Counted from the stretch's first letter, positions 17,612 through 26,671 are shown. The stretch is 64,000 nt of DNA from Leisingera sp. ANG-M1 (GCF_000813745.1 NZ_JWLC01000024.1:39818-103817), one strand, 5' to 3'. Notes: a model not told the origin generated them from the sequence alone. A program made the numbers and translations.

Positions 17612-19833
17612 TGAGCGGCCTCGGCCTGCAGTTTGCGCTGCTGGCCCAGCTGCTGCACCAGGGCCGGAGCCATGATCACCAGAGCCGCGATGTCCGAGCC
17701 GCCGGACGGCGCCACCAAGAGCAGGCCCCCGATGGCCATCAGCAGCCGCCAGATGCCGCTAAGCGGTGCCAGGAAATAAGCCGACACAGCCGTGGCGATA
17801 GCAAACACGCCCAGTGCGCAAGTGCCGGTCACCTGGATGAAGCCAAGCCACGTGAAATATTCGGGCAGCACGATCAGCATCACCGGCGCATAGACAAACA
17901 CCATCGGCACCATCAGCTTGCCCAGTCCCAGGGTGAAGGCATTGAGGCCGGTGCGGAACGGGTTGGAGCCCGCAATCCCCGCCGCCGCATAAGCCGAGGC
18001 GCAGACCGGCGGGGTGATCTCGGAAATCACACCGTAGTAGAGCACGAACATATGGGTGGCGAGCGGCGGCACGCCCAGCTGGCTCAGCGCCGGCGTCGCA
18101 ACCGCAACCAGCATGATGTAAAGCGCCGTGGTCGGCAGGCCGGCACCCATCAGGATACAGGCCATGGCAATCAGCACCAGCGACAGGAACTGCTGAATCG
18201 ACGGCTGGCTGAAGGCCTCGATGGTGGTCCAGTCCAGAAGCGGGGCCAGAGCCGCCGCCATATCTGCAGCACCTCCAGTGACCATGAAGCCCAGGCGGAA
18301 ACCAACGCCGGTGGTGTTGATCACACCCACCACGATACCCACGGCCGCCGAGGCTGCACCCACCGCCAGCGCATACTGCACGCCGACATGGAAGCTGTCG
18401 AACAGATCCCGGAACTTCTGCCGCTCGTTTCGGTGAAGGCAGGCCAGGATGGTCAGCGCTGCCAGCATTCCCGCCATCACGGGGCTGTAGCCTTCGCCGG
18501 AATAGGGCGAGGCCTTCCACAATATGAATCCGAGCAAGACAAAGGGGATCAGCATGGTTGCAGGCTTGTTGAAGGCGCAGAAACCGGTGACCACACACAG
18601 GCTGAGGCCGATAAACGCCGCCATGTTCGGCGAATAGCCCGAGAACAAGACAAGCAGCAGGGCAATCAGCGGAATGATCGTGTACCAGCCGTCTTTCCAG
18701 ACTTGCAGGAACTTCGGCAGCTGATCCTTGGGATAAGCGGTCAGGCCCAGTTTCTTGGCGGTGAAATGCACGATCGAGATCACCCCGATGTAATGCATCA
18801 TCGCCGGCACAATCGCCGCAATCACGATGGTGGTGTAGGGCACCTCCAGGTATTCGGCCATCAGGAAAGACGCCGCGCCCATGATCGGCGGCGTGATCTG
18901 CCCGCCAGCCGACGCCGCTGCCTCAACCCCGCCTGCGAAATAGCCAGGGTAGCCAAGCTTCTTCATGTTGGGGATGGTCAGCGAGCCGGTGGAAACGGTG
19001 TTGGCGATGGAAGACCCGGAAATGGTGCCGAAAAAGGCCGAGGAGACCACCGACACCTTGGCCGGGCCGCCGGTGTAACGGCCTGCCAGCAGCATGGCAT
19101 TGTCGACAAAGAACTGCCCCAGCCCCATCCGCTGCGCCACCACGCCGAACAGCACAAAGTGGAACACCACGGTGGAGACCACCCACAGCGTCACGCCGAA
19201 AATGCCTTCGGACGGGAAATACATGTTGTTGACGAACTGCTGCCAGTTCACGCCCGGATGCTTGAGGATCTGCGCCGGCATATAGGGGCCGAACAGCGCG
19301 TAGACCATGAACACCAGAATGATCAGCGGCAGCACAAAGCCTATGGTGCGCCGGGCGATCTCAAGCACCGTCAGGATCAGCACCGAGCCGAAGAACACAT
19401 CGAGGCCGGACGGGTTGCCCTGCCGCAGCGCCTGCTCGGCGATGTCGAACCCGAACATGTCAAAGCCGCGCCAGCTTACCCAGAGGAACAGCGCTGCCGC
19501 CATGCTGAGGCCGGTGAGTGCCCAGTCATAAAGGGGCACATTGCCGGGGCGCAGCGGGTTCGGCCCGCGCCATTCCAGGCTGCGCGCCGATTTGATCAGC
19601 GGGAAGCCCACAAAGATGAACAGGAACAGCCCTGCCAGGTGAATGCCCATATGCACATGGTCCACCGGTGTGCCGAACCCGGCCGTCCACAGGTGGTAAA
19701 GGGCAAAGGCGATGGAGGCCCAATAGATGACGCCGGTCAGCTTGGGTCCGTTGTCGCGCGTGTTCAGAGCGGAGTCGTACTGCTTCTCCAGCTCCTCAAG
19801 CGCTTTGTTGTCGAGATGGGTGTCCAGGGACAT
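17608..19833 (-). CDS. TRAP transporter fused 4TM/12TM permease (TAXI-dependent)
   Basis: A 741-residue integral membrane protein in which DctQ-like and DctM-like parts are fused, the usual arrangement for TRAP transporters that use a TAXI receptor. An N-terminal soluble tail of about 40 residues is followed by many helices; the TRAP motif region (GTISGSSIANTVSTGSLTIP near 310) is present. The start at 19833 has GGAG upstream; a longer in-frame form would run back into the terminator region. It lies 139 bases after the TAXI gene, with an intrinsic terminator between them, and overlaps the next gene by four bases. Confidence 0.9.
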   Translation of the reverse strand: MSLDTHLDNKALEELEKQYDSALNTRDNGPKLTGVIYWASIAFALYHLWTAGFGTPVDHVHMGIHLAGLFLFIFVGFPLIKSARSLEWRGPNPLRPGNVPLYDWALTGLSMAAALFLWVSWRGFDMFGFDIAEQALRQGNPSGLDVFFGSVLILTVLEIARRTIGFVLPLIILVFMVYALFGPYMPAQILKHPGVNWQQFVNNMYFPSEGIFGVTLWVVSTVVFHFVLFGVVAQRMGLGQFFVDNAMLLAGRYTGGPAKVSVVSSAFFGTISGSSIANTVSTGSLTIPNMKKLGYPGYFAGGVEAAASAGGQITPPIMGAASFLMAEYLEVPYTTIVIAAIVPAMMHYIGVISIVHFTAKKLGLTAYPKDQLPKFLQVWKDGWYTIIPLIALLLVLFSGYSPNMAAFIGLSLCVVTGFCAFNKPATMLIPFVLLGFILWKASPYSGEGYSPVMAGMLAALTILACLHRNERQKFRDLFDSFHVGVQYALAVGAASAAVGIVVGVINTTGVGFRLGFMVTGGAADMAAALAPLLDWTTIEAFSQPSIQQFLSLVLIAMACILMGAGLPTTALYIMLVAVATPALSQLGVPPLATHMFVLYYGVISEITPPVCASAYAAAGIAGSNPFRTGLNAFTLGLGKLMVPMVFVYAPVMLIVLPEYFTWLGFIQVTGTCALGVFAIATAVSAYFLAPLSGIWRLLMAIGGLLLVAPSGGSDIAALVIMAPALVQQLGQQRKLQAEAAQ

Positions 19834-19923
19834 CGGGGTCTCCAATTCCAGGAGTTTCACCGGTGCAAACGCCGTGCATCCGCCGCAGCAGTCAGGGGGC
19901 AGCAGACAGGGGCACCGGGAGAT

Positions 19924-19955
19924 AAAAAACGGCAGCAAGGCGCACCCTGCTGCCG
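19924..19955 (-). terminator. Intrinsic terminator between TAXI receptor and TRAP permease genes
   Basis: On the minus strand CGGCAGCA, a ten-base loop and TGCTGCCG form a perfect eight-base stem followed at once by six T. It lies 17 bases past the TAXI stop and about 90 bases before the permease start. Partial termination here would give more receptor than permease, as needed stoichiometrically. Confidence 0.8.
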
Positions 19956-19972
19956 CAGTTCAGGGGGAGAGA

Positions 19973-20983
19973 TTACTTCAGCAGGCCGACTTCGCGGTAG
20001 AAACGCTCAGCACCCGGGTGCAGCGGCACACCGATGCCTTCGATACCGTCCAGCGCGGTCTCCAGGGTGATTGCCTTGCCTTTCGGATGGCCGTTATCCA
20101 GCAGCTTGCGCGCGGTATCGGACCACATCGCCTTGGTGATGCCGTAGATCAGCTCTTCGGACATGTTGGCGTTGGTGACCAGCATGCCGGAGACCGCAAC
20201 GGTGTTCACGTCATAATCCACACCCGGATAGGTGCCGGCCGGAATGGTCGAGGGGATGTAGTAGGGCACGGTGGTATTGGCCATCTTGATCTCTTCCGCC
20301 GACCAGTTGTGCAGCTCCATGCCCTTGGTGTTGTCGAGCTGGATCATTGCTGCCACCGGAGTGCCTGCCGCATAGAAATAGGCATCCAGCTGGCCGTCGG
20401 CGATGCGTTCGGCGGACTGGGCGTTGTTCAGCTCGGCTTCATCCATGTTGTCACGGTTCACGCCGTGGTCGTCCAGGATCAGCTCAACCGCGATCTGAGT
20501 GCCGGAGCCCGCCTGGGCGATGCCAACGCGCTTGCCTTTGAGGCTGGCCAAGCTGTCCAGCTTGTGGCCTTCGGGCAGCACCAGGTGCAGATCTTCCGGA
20601 TAGAGGTTGGCAATCACCCGCAGGTCGGGTTTGGCGTTGCCTTCGAACTTGCCCTTGCCGTGATAGGCAAAGTGCAGGGTGGCCGCACCCGACAGGCCCG
20701 CTTCCATCTGGCCATTCTGAATCGCGTTCACGTTATGGGCTGATGCATTGGTCGATTGCGCCATCGCCACCAGGCCGGGCACGCCGCAGTTGCCGCCCTC
20801 ACCGCACTCGCGCGAGCCGGGCGGGTTGGAAATCGCGTTGGCAATGATGCCGCCGATCGGGAAATAGGTGCCGCCTGCACCGCCGGTGCCGATGCGGAAA
20901 AAGGTCATGTCCTGCGCCACTGCGGCGCCGGTCAGCATGGTGCAGGCCAGTGCCGCACCGGTCAGTTTCTTGAAAAGTCCCAT
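19973..20983 (-). CDS. TAXI-family TRAP substrate-binding protein
   Basis: A 336-residue periplasmic receptor with a signal peptide (MGLFKKLTGAALACTMLTGAAVA) and the TAXI hallmark FRIGTGGAGGTYFPIGG just after it. TAXI receptors bind glutamate/glutamine-like or other carboxylates for Na-driven uptake. The start at 20983 has AAGGGAAGAG upstream. It is the first gene of the leftward operon, divergent from a LysR gene, and is followed by the fused permease and the amino-acid-modifying enzymes, which points to an amino acid as cargo. Confidence 0.92.
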   Translation of the reverse strand: MGLFKKLTGAALACTMLTGAAVAQDMTFFRIGTGGAGGTYFPIGGIIANAISNPPGSRECGEGGNCGVPGLVAMAQSTNASAHNVNAIQNGQMEAGLSGAATLHFAYHGKGKFEGNAKPDLRVIANLYPEDLHLVLPEGHKLDSLASLKGKRVGIAQAGSGTQIAVELILDDHGVNRDNMDEAELNNAQSAERIADGQLDAYFYAAGTPVAAMIQLDNTKGMELHNWSAEEIKMANTTVPYYIPSTIPAGTYPGVDYDVNTVAVSGMLVTNANMSEELIYGITKAMWSDTARKLLDNGHPKGKAITLETALDGIEGIGVPLHPGAERFYREVGLLK

Positions 20984-21140
20984 TGTCTCTTCCCTTGGTT
21001 TTCGGGCCGCAGCTTGCCTGCCGCAGCTCACTCCTCCGATCCTTGCATCATGGGAAAGGAAAAGCATAAGTACAAATTTAAAATTATACTGTATGTATAG
21101 ATTGAATTTATGTTGGATTTACGCTGGAGGGAGCGGATTC

Positions 21141-22064
21141 ATGAACTCACATCAGCTTGCGGTGTTTCATGAAGTGATGAAAACCGGCTCGGTCAGCCAG
21201 GCCGCCCGCAACCTTCACCGCACCCAGCCCGCGATCAGCGCTGCCATCAAGACGCTGGAGGAGGAACTGGGCCTGACCCTGTTCCTGCGCGAGGGCCGCC
21301 GCCTGGTGCCGGTGCCCGAGGCGCAGTATCTGATGGAGGAAGCCACCGAGATCCTGTCGCGGATGGAGACCGCGCAGCAAAATCTGGCCAATATGCGCGA
21401 CCGGCTGCAGGGCTCGATCCGCATCGTGGCGATGCCGGGGCCCTCGACCTATCTGCTGCCGGAATTCATTAGCCGATTTGTGGCAGGCAAGTCCGAGGTG
21501 AGGGTGACGCTCGCCACCCGCTCCTCGCCGCAAGTACGCAGCCTGGTGGCGGCCAGCAGTTTCGACATCGGCTTCTGCGACATGACTCGCTTCCGCGGTG
21601 ACCGGAAGCTCTATGCGGCCGAGGAGCTGCCCAGCAATTGCCTGTGCGCGGTACCCGCCAGCCATCCGCTGGCTGGCCGGGACGTCATCACCGCCGCCGA
21701 CCTGAACGGCCAGCCGATGGGTGCGCTGCAGCCGGATCACAACACCTATCAAGCCACCTCGCAGGCCTTCCTAGCCGCGGGCGCCGAGTTCAACCTGCGC
21801 TATGACGCGCAGTATTTCCTGCCGCTGTTCCACTTCATTGCAGCGGGGCAGGCCTGCGCCGTGGTCGATGTGCTCAGCGCCGAAAGCTACCGGCGCAGCA
21901 ATGCGGGCGACGAGCGAATCCGTTTTCTGCCGTTCGATCCGCAGATCCCCTTTGGCTATTCCATCCTGACCCCCAGCGAGCGGCCGCTGTCGCAGCTGGC
22001 GGCCAGTTTTGCCGGGGCCTGGCGGGAGTACGTGCAGGACATCCTGATGGATGCTGCCGGGTAG
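21141..22064 (+). CDS. LysR-family regulator of the TRAP/amino-acid region
   Basis: A 307-residue LysR protein. HTH at residues 3-60 (SVSQAARNLHRTQPAISAAIKTLEEELG region), co-inducer domain after about 92. GGAGGGAG precedes the ATG. It is divergent from the TAXI gene; the shared A+T-rich region contains ATAC-T-GTAT (within 21084-21101), a plausible LysR-type half-site pair. It presumably controls the TRAP operon, and perhaps the ThDP gene 277 bases downstream on its own strand. Confidence 0.87.
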   Translation: MNSHQLAVFHEVMKTGSVSQAARNLHRTQPAISAAIKTLEEELGLTLFLREGRRLVPVPEAQYLMEEATEILSRMETAQQNLANMRDRLQGSIRIVAMPGPSTYLLPEFISRFVAGKSEVRVTLATRSSPQVRSLVAASSFDIGFCDMTRFRGDRKLYAAEELPSNCLCAVPASHPLAGRDVITAADLNGQPMGALQPDHNTYQATSQAFLAAGAEFNLRYDAQYFLPLFHFIAAGQACAVVDVLSAESYRRSNAGDERIRFLPFDPQIPFGYSILTPSERPLSQLAASFAGAWREYVQDILMDAAG

Positions 22065-22269
22065 CCGGAATTTTGGGAAAATCCGGAGGCCCGCGTCACT
22101 TGTGCCCGCGGTACTTGGGGCCGGCCCGCGCCCGCCCGCTCCATCCTTTAATGACTTGTCCCGGGGAAACGCCGGTCAGGCCTTTCCTCTGACGGGGCGG
22201 GCGCCTGGCGCTTTGATCCAGCCGTTTTCCTGTATCCTTAAATTTGGTCTTCACATCTATCTACAGAAT

Positions 22270-22277
22270 TGTATACA
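22270..22277. promoter_or_regulatory. TGTATACA palindrome upstream of the ThDP enzyme gene
   Basis: A perfect eight-base palindrome, TGTATACA, 64 bases before the ThDP gene start. The core resembles GntR-type operators, but no GntR gene lies in the window, and an eight-base match can occur by chance. Confidence 0.3.
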
Positions 22278-22341
22278 GTTTGGAGCACGAATCCCGGGCA
22301 TCTCCCCGGGGCAGGTTTCATACAGGTTTGAGGGGGCACCC

Positions 22342-24045
22342 ATGAAGAACACGATGACCAATTCGCTGAACGGCGCAGAGGCGATGGTGCGCTCTCTGGA
22401 GGCGCATGGCGTCACACATATCTTTGGCCTCTGCGGCGACACCACGCTGCCGTTTTATGATGCGATGAACCGGCTCGAGCACGGCATTACCCATGTGCTG
22501 ACCCGCGACGAGCGCAGTGCCGCCTATATGGCCGACGGCTTCTCCCGCGTGACCGGCCGGGTTGGCGTGTGCGAGGGCCCCTCGGGCGGCGGCGCCACCT
22601 ACATCCTTCCGGGGCTGATCGAGGCCAACGAAAGCTCTTATGCGGTGCTGTCGATCACCACTGACATCTCGGTCGGCTCCTACGGCAAGTACCCGCTGAC
22701 CGAGGTCGACCAGGAAACCCTGATGGGGCCGCTGACCAAGTTCAACACGGTGATCAAGCGCGCCGATCACATCCCGCGCATGGTGCGCCAGGCGTTTCGG
22801 GCGATGACCACCGGCCGCTCCGGCTCGGCGCACTTGGGGCTGCCGTATGATATCCAGTATGACGCCGTGCAGAGCGATGACATCTGGGGCGATCCCAAGC
22901 ATCAGAGCTACCCCTCCTACCGCGCGGCCCCCGAGCCGGGCGCAGCCGAGGCCGCAGTGGAAGCCATCCTCACCGCCAAATCGCCGCTGATCGTCTGCGG
23001 CGGCGGCGTCGTGATCTCCGGCGCGATGGAGGAGCTGGGCACGCTTGCCTCCCGCCTCGACATTGCCGTCGGCACCTCGATCTCCGGCAAGGGCTCGCTG
23101 GCCGACACCCACCCGCAGTCGCTGGGCGTGGTCGGCTCCAACGGCGGCACCAATGAGACCTGGGAGATGATGGAGGCGGCGGATCTGGTGGTCTTCATGG
23201 GCTGCCGCGCGGGCTCCACCACCACCTCGCGCTGGGAGGCGCCCAAGCCCGGCCAGCGTATCGTGCATTTTGACAACGACCCGATGACCATCGGCGCCAA
23301 CTACCCGACCGAAGTCGGCGTGGTCGCCGACCTGAAACTGGCCCTGCAGGCGGTGAACGCCTATCTGGACGGCCGCGCAGGCGACGTGCCCTCCTTTGGC
23401 GGGGCTGCCAAGGTGGCCGACATCAAGCAGCGCAAGTTTGCCAAGTTCGAGGAACTGGCAAACAGCAATACCGGGCAGGTGCTTCCGGAGCAAATCATCC
23501 ACGCGCTGAACCAGAACCTGCCCGATGATGCCATTGTGGTTTCCGACCCCGGCACCAGCTGTCCCTATTACAACGCCTATTCGCAGCAGAAACACCCGGG
23601 CCGCCAGTACATCACCAACCGTGCGCACGGCGCGCTGGGGTATTCTCTGTCGGCGTCGCTCGGCGCTTGGTTCGGGCGGCCCTCCAGCAAGGTTGTGGGG
23701 ATGATGGGCGATGGGTCCTTCAACTTCACCTGCGGCGAGCTGGAGACCGTGGTGCGCTGCAACGCGCCGATCACCTATGTGGTATTCTCCAACGCCAACT
23801 TCGGCTGGATCAAGGCAAGCCAGCGCGACGATTGCGAGAAGCGTTACTACAATGTCGACTTCAACCGCACCAATCACGCGGCGGTGGCCGAGGCATTCGG
23901 TGTCAAGACCTGGCGGGTGGAGAAGCCGGAAGATCTGGATCAAGCGATCAAGGAAGCCTTTGCCCATGACGGCCCGACTCTGATTGATGTGGTCTGCCAG
24001 GCGCTGGAAGAAGCCGCCGCTCCGGTCCGCCGCTGGATGGGGTGA
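22342..24045 (+). CDS. Thiamine-diphosphate-dependent enzyme, acetolactate-synthase-like fold
   Basis: A 567-residue ThDP enzyme with the three POX/AHAS domains in order: Pyr domain with activating Glu57 in TRDERSAAYMADGFSR, central domain, and PP domain with the GDG...N metal/diphosphate motif (MMGDGSFNFTCGELETVV, then a SNANFGW stretch). GAGGGGG precedes the start. It is not obviously a true acetolactate synthase, a sulfoacetaldehyde acetyltransferase (Xsc) or an oxalyl-CoA decarboxylase; a 2-keto-acid decarboxylase or carboligase is the safest description. Next to amino-acid deaminating enzymes, its likely substrate is a 2-keto acid formed from the imported amino acid (inference). Confidence 0.8.
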   Translation: MKNTMTNSLNGAEAMVRSLEAHGVTHIFGLCGDTTLPFYDAMNRLEHGITHVLTRDERSAAYMADGFSRVTGRVGVCEGPSGGGATYILPGLIEANESSYAVLSITTDISVGSYGKYPLTEVDQETLMGPLTKFNTVIKRADHIPRMVRQAFRAMTTGRSGSAHLGLPYDIQYDAVQSDDIWGDPKHQSYPSYRAAPEPGAAEAAVEAILTAKSPLIVCGGGVVISGAMEELGTLASRLDIAVGTSISGKGSLADTHPQSLGVVGSNGGTNETWEMMEAADLVVFMGCRAGSTTTSRWEAPKPGQRIVHFDNDPMTIGANYPTEVGVVADLKLALQAVNAYLDGRAGDVPSFGGAAKVADIKQRKFAKFEELANSNTGQVLPEQIIHALNQNLPDDAIVVSDPGTSCPYYNAYSQQKHPGRQYITNRAHGALGYSLSASLGAWFGRPSSKVVGMMGDGSFNFTCGELETVVRCNAPITYVVFSNANFGWIKASQRDDCEKRYYNVDFNRTNHAAVAEAFGVKTWRVEKPEDLDQAIKEAFAHDGPTLIDVVCQALEEAAAPVRRWMG

Positions 24046-24061
24046 ACTGTTTCGGAATTGC

Positions 24062-24153
24062 ACCGCCCGGCTGCAGGCCGGGCAGCGCCCGTCCGCCCCC
24101 AGGGGCGGGCGCTACGCTTCCGCTCGCGGCCGGGCACTGCCCTTAGCACTTTG
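24062..24153 (+). repeat. Structured palindromic repeat element, copy B
   Basis: About 92 bases related to 15529-15622: same leading ACCGCCCGGCYGCAGGCCGGGCAGCGCCCG, same closing CTGCCCTYAGC. The outer stem pairs GGGCAG-GCCCG with CGGGC-CTGCCC, and the inner hairpin is CCGCCCC-CA-GGGGCGG. The sequence of the inner stem differs from copy A while pairing is kept. It lies directly after the ThDP gene. Confidence 0.7.
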
Positions 24154-24248
24154 TTCCAAAACCCTGCTGGCTTGCAGCAACCGATTTTCTTTCTGTCTTT
24201 GGCCCGCTATCAATCCTGAAACCCCGATTTCAGGAAAGGCGCCCGCCC

Positions 24249-25364
24249 ATGGACAGACCCACCGCTCCCAAAGCCGGAGCCATGCTGCATCTGCGCGGCA
24301 ATACGCTGACCGAAGGCGAGCCGGTGGCGCTGCCGCTGACGCAAAGCTCAATGTACCACCTGCCGGGCGACTGGACCGGCGGCCCCAGCTATGGCCGGGT
24401 GGACAATGCCACCTGGGAACAGCTGGAACATGTGCTGGCCTACCTGGAGGAGGCGCCGACGCTGGCTTTCCCCTCCGGCATGGCGGCGATCTCGGCGTCG
24501 CTGTTTGCCACGGTCAAGGCAGGCTCCCGTATCCTGATCCCCTCGGACGGTTATTACGTCACACGTCGCCTCAGCGAGCGGTTCCTTCAGAACCTCGGCG
24601 TTGTGGTCGAGCAGCGCCCGACCACCAGCTTTGCCAACGGCGGCTTTGAAGGTTTTGACGTTGTTTTTGCGGAGACCCCCTCCAACCCCGGGCTGGACCT
24701 CTGTGATCTGCGGGCAATTGCACGGGACGTCCATGCGGCCGGCGGTATCCTGATCGTTGACAACACTACCATGACGCCGCTGGGACAGCGGCCGCTGGAG
24801 CTGGGCGCAGATGTTGTCGTGGCGTCCGACACCAAGGCGCCGGGCGGGCATTCGGATGTGCTGATGGGGCACCTGGCCACCCGCAACGACGACATCCTGC
24901 AGGCCGCGCGCGAATGGCGGCAGTTCGGCGGCGGCATCCCCGGCCCGCAAGAGGCCTGGCTGGCGCACCGGGGATTGGAGACTCTGGACGTGCGCTTTGA
25001 CCGGATGTGCTGCACGGCTGAGGTGCTGGCCGAACGGCTGGCCGTCCATCCGCTGGTGCAGCAGGTCCGCTTTCCGGGACTGAAATCCGACCCCTCGCAT
25101 GAATTGGCCAAACAGCAGATGGCACGGTTCGGTTTCCTGATCTCGATCACGCTGGACAGCGCAGAGCAGGCGGATGCCTTCATCAACACCTGCCCGCTGA
25201 TCCGATCGGCGACCTCCTTTGGCGGAGTGCATACCTCGGCCGAACGCCGCGCCCGCTGGGGCGACGCGGTTGCGCCTGGGTTCATCCGCATCTCGGTTGG
25301 CACCGAGCCGGCAGAAGAGCTATGGAGCGCCATGGCAGCATCGCTGGACGCACTGGCCGGCTGA
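24249..25364 (+). CDS. Cys/Met-metabolism PLP enzyme (cystathionine lyase/synthase family)
   Basis: A 371-residue fold-type-I PLP enzyme: LTQSSMYHLPGDW near residue 30, FPSGMAAIS near 74, DNTTMTPLGQRPLELGAD near 171 and the PLP lysine Lys196 in SDTKAPGGHSD. The family includes cystathionine beta- and gamma-lyases, gamma-synthase and methionine gamma-lyase; the active-site sequence departs from the classical SATKYxxGHSD, so the reaction cannot be named. About 200 bases, including a repeat element, separate it from the ThDP gene on the same strand. A perfect 22-base palindrome follows its stop. Confidence 0.82.
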   Translation: MDRPTAPKAGAMLHLRGNTLTEGEPVALPLTQSSMYHLPGDWTGGPSYGRVDNATWEQLEHVLAYLEEAPTLAFPSGMAAISASLFATVKAGSRILIPSDGYYVTRRLSERFLQNLGVVVEQRPTTSFANGGFEGFDVVFAETPSNPGLDLCDLRAIARDVHAAGGILIVDNTTMTPLGQRPLELGADVVVASDTKAPGGHSDVLMGHLATRNDDILQAAREWRQFGGGIPGPQEAWLAHRGLETLDVRFDRMCCTAEVLAERLAVHPLVQQVRFPGLKSDPSHELAKQQMARFGFLISITLDSAEQADAFINTCPLIRSATSFGGVHTSAERRARWGDAVAPGFIRISVGTEPAEELWSAMAASLDALAG

Positions 25365-25384
25365 ACCTGGAAGCTGAAATCTGC

Positions 25385-25406
25385 GGCTGTCCCCGCGGGG
25401 ACAGCC
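25385..25406. terminator. Bidirectional hairpin between convergent PLP and FrhB-type genes
   Basis: A perfect 22-base palindrome with arms GGCTGTCCCCG and CGGGGACAGCC. It lies 20 bases past the PLP gene stop, and its last base is the final base of the FrhB-type gene's stop codon. Downstream runs are only mildly T-rich (TAAGATTTTG rightward; GCAGATTTC leftward). Confidence 0.6.
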
Positions 25407-26644
25407 TAAGATTTTGCCGCCATCGCCCGCTCATAGGCGCCGCGTTTCTGGCGCGCGTTCTCCTCGGGCGCGTTCATCGCATTCAGTTTCTCCAGCCGCA
25501 GGCCAATGGTTTCGGGCGCCAGCGAGCCGGCCTCGCGCATACCGTCGTACCGCGCCTGAACCGCGCGTTTTTTGGTAACCTGATGCGGCTGGGTTGCATC
25601 CATATAGGGGATTTCGACTTCCTCCCCCAGCTCTAGGAAACCGTCGCGCACTGCTGCGCTGATCAATTCCATTCCGCGTGCGGTGCGGATGATCATCGAG
25701 TTGGTGCCGGGATCGGTTTCTGATGCCACCCGGTCCGGCGAGGCTTTGGGCCAGGTGTCGGCAGCGGCGATGTCAGCGCCCTCGCCGATGCCGTCGGGGC
25801 AGATCTTGCAGCGGAAAGGCAGCGACCAGCTGCTTTCGTCCTCTCCCCAGAAATCCAGGTAGTGGTAGTCGCGCCGTTGCCCGCCGCGGGTTTCGATGGT
25901 GGTGGGGCCAGGGCAGCCGCGGCCGCGATAGCGCAAGGCAGTGACCTCTTGCGGGTCGAAGCCTTCTTCCTTCAGGAACCGCCCCATCGCCGCATCCGGC
26001 ATGAAGCCGCCGCAGACCGGGGTGAGCATGTAGCGGATCAGCTCGTTCACCCGGCTGTCCTTGTGCGCCAGATTGCGGATCGCGTTCAGGTCGCAGGGTT
26101 TGGCAATCACTGCGAAGGGCTCCCCGCGATCTAGCGCCTCGGCCAGCCCGGTCAGCGGCGCCGCCGGGCCATAGCGGGAGCCGGCTCCGGCCAGCACCTC
26201 GGCCGGCGTCGTGGAGATGGTGGGCTGGCCAAAGGTCGGCTCATCCTTGGGCGTGTTCACATGCAGGATGAAGTTCACCCGCTTTGAGTGCAGCAGAAAC
26301 TGGCCAAGCGCTGTCAGCACCCCGCCGGTGGAGCCTTCGAACCGCACCTCGGGGTCAGCGGCCCAGCCCAGCACCAGGCTGTGGTAGGGGCCCCAGACCA
26401 GATCCTGATGCGGGGCAGCTTCGATTTCGGCCGGAGGGATACCTTCGCAGCGGGTGCCAGGGCAGGTGGCATAGACCAGGTCCACGTCCTGCTCTGACAG
26501 TTCCCCGCGGATTTGCGGTTGCAGATCGCCCGAGGCGCCCCGGGCCATCCGCAGCTTGTCTGTGCCCAGCAGGGACTGGCAGAGGCCGCAGCCTATGCAG
26601 AGCCCGTCCTGCAGGATCCTGTTGAAACGGCTGGCTTGTGTCAT
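25406..26644 (-). CDS. FrhB-type (coenzyme F420 hydrogenase/dehydrogenase beta subunit family) Fe-S flavoprotein
   Basis: A 412-residue protein of the FrhB N/C-domain family. It starts (26644, AAGG upstream) just before a cysteine cluster CIGCGLCQ at residues 16-23; further cysteines occur in TCPGTRCEG, TPVCGGF, GRGCPGPTT and FRCKICPDGIGEGADI, the last being a family signature next to a DTW motif. Family members are FAD and 4Fe-4S reductases; many have nothing to do with F420, and an alphaproteobacterium of this type is not expected to make F420. It is the third gene of an operon with a sulfotransferase and a maleate-isomerase-like protein. The substrate is unknown. Confidence 0.82.
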   Translation of the reverse strand: MTQASRFNRILQDGLCIGCGLCQSLLGTDKLRMARGASGDLQPQIRGELSEQDVDLVYATCPGTRCEGIPPAEIEAAPHQDLVWGPYHSLVLGWAADPEVRFEGSTGGVLTALGQFLLHSKRVNFILHVNTPKDEPTFGQPTISTTPAEVLAGAGSRYGPAAPLTGLAEALDRGEPFAVIAKPCDLNAIRNLAHKDSRVNELIRYMLTPVCGGFMPDAAMGRFLKEEGFDPQEVTALRYRGRGCPGPTTIETRGGQRRDYHYLDFWGEDESSWSLPFRCKICPDGIGEGADIAAADTWPKASPDRVASETDPGTNSMIIRTARGMELISAAVRDGFLELGEEVEIPYMDATQPHQVTKKRAVQARYDGMREAGSLAPETIGLRLEKLNAMNAPEENARQKRGAYERAMAAKS

Positions 26645-26671
26645 GGCTTGCCTTTCCATGCCGGGCGGTGA

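Noticed and set aside
17479..20070. A long open frame on the plus strand opposite the TRAP permease, and similar long frames opposite dmdC, the DUF1989-GcvT gene and the ProW gene
   Set aside because: They are rich in His, Arg, Gln and Gly as expected of antisense frames in high-G+C DNA, lack recognisable domains and ribosome binding sites, and lie opposite genes with clear families.
22342..24045. Sulfoacetaldehyde acetyltransferase (Xsc) or acetolactate synthase as the identity of the ThDP enzyme
   Set aside because: The general fold fits, but I do not see the family-specific features of either, no phosphotransacetylase or sulfonate genes adjoin it, and no small regulatory subunit of acetolactate synthase is present.
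25406..26644. A true F420-dependent hydrogenase or dehydrogenase subunit
   Set aside because: No partner hydrogenase subunits or F420 biosynthesis genes are seen, and many FrhB-family proteins work without F420.
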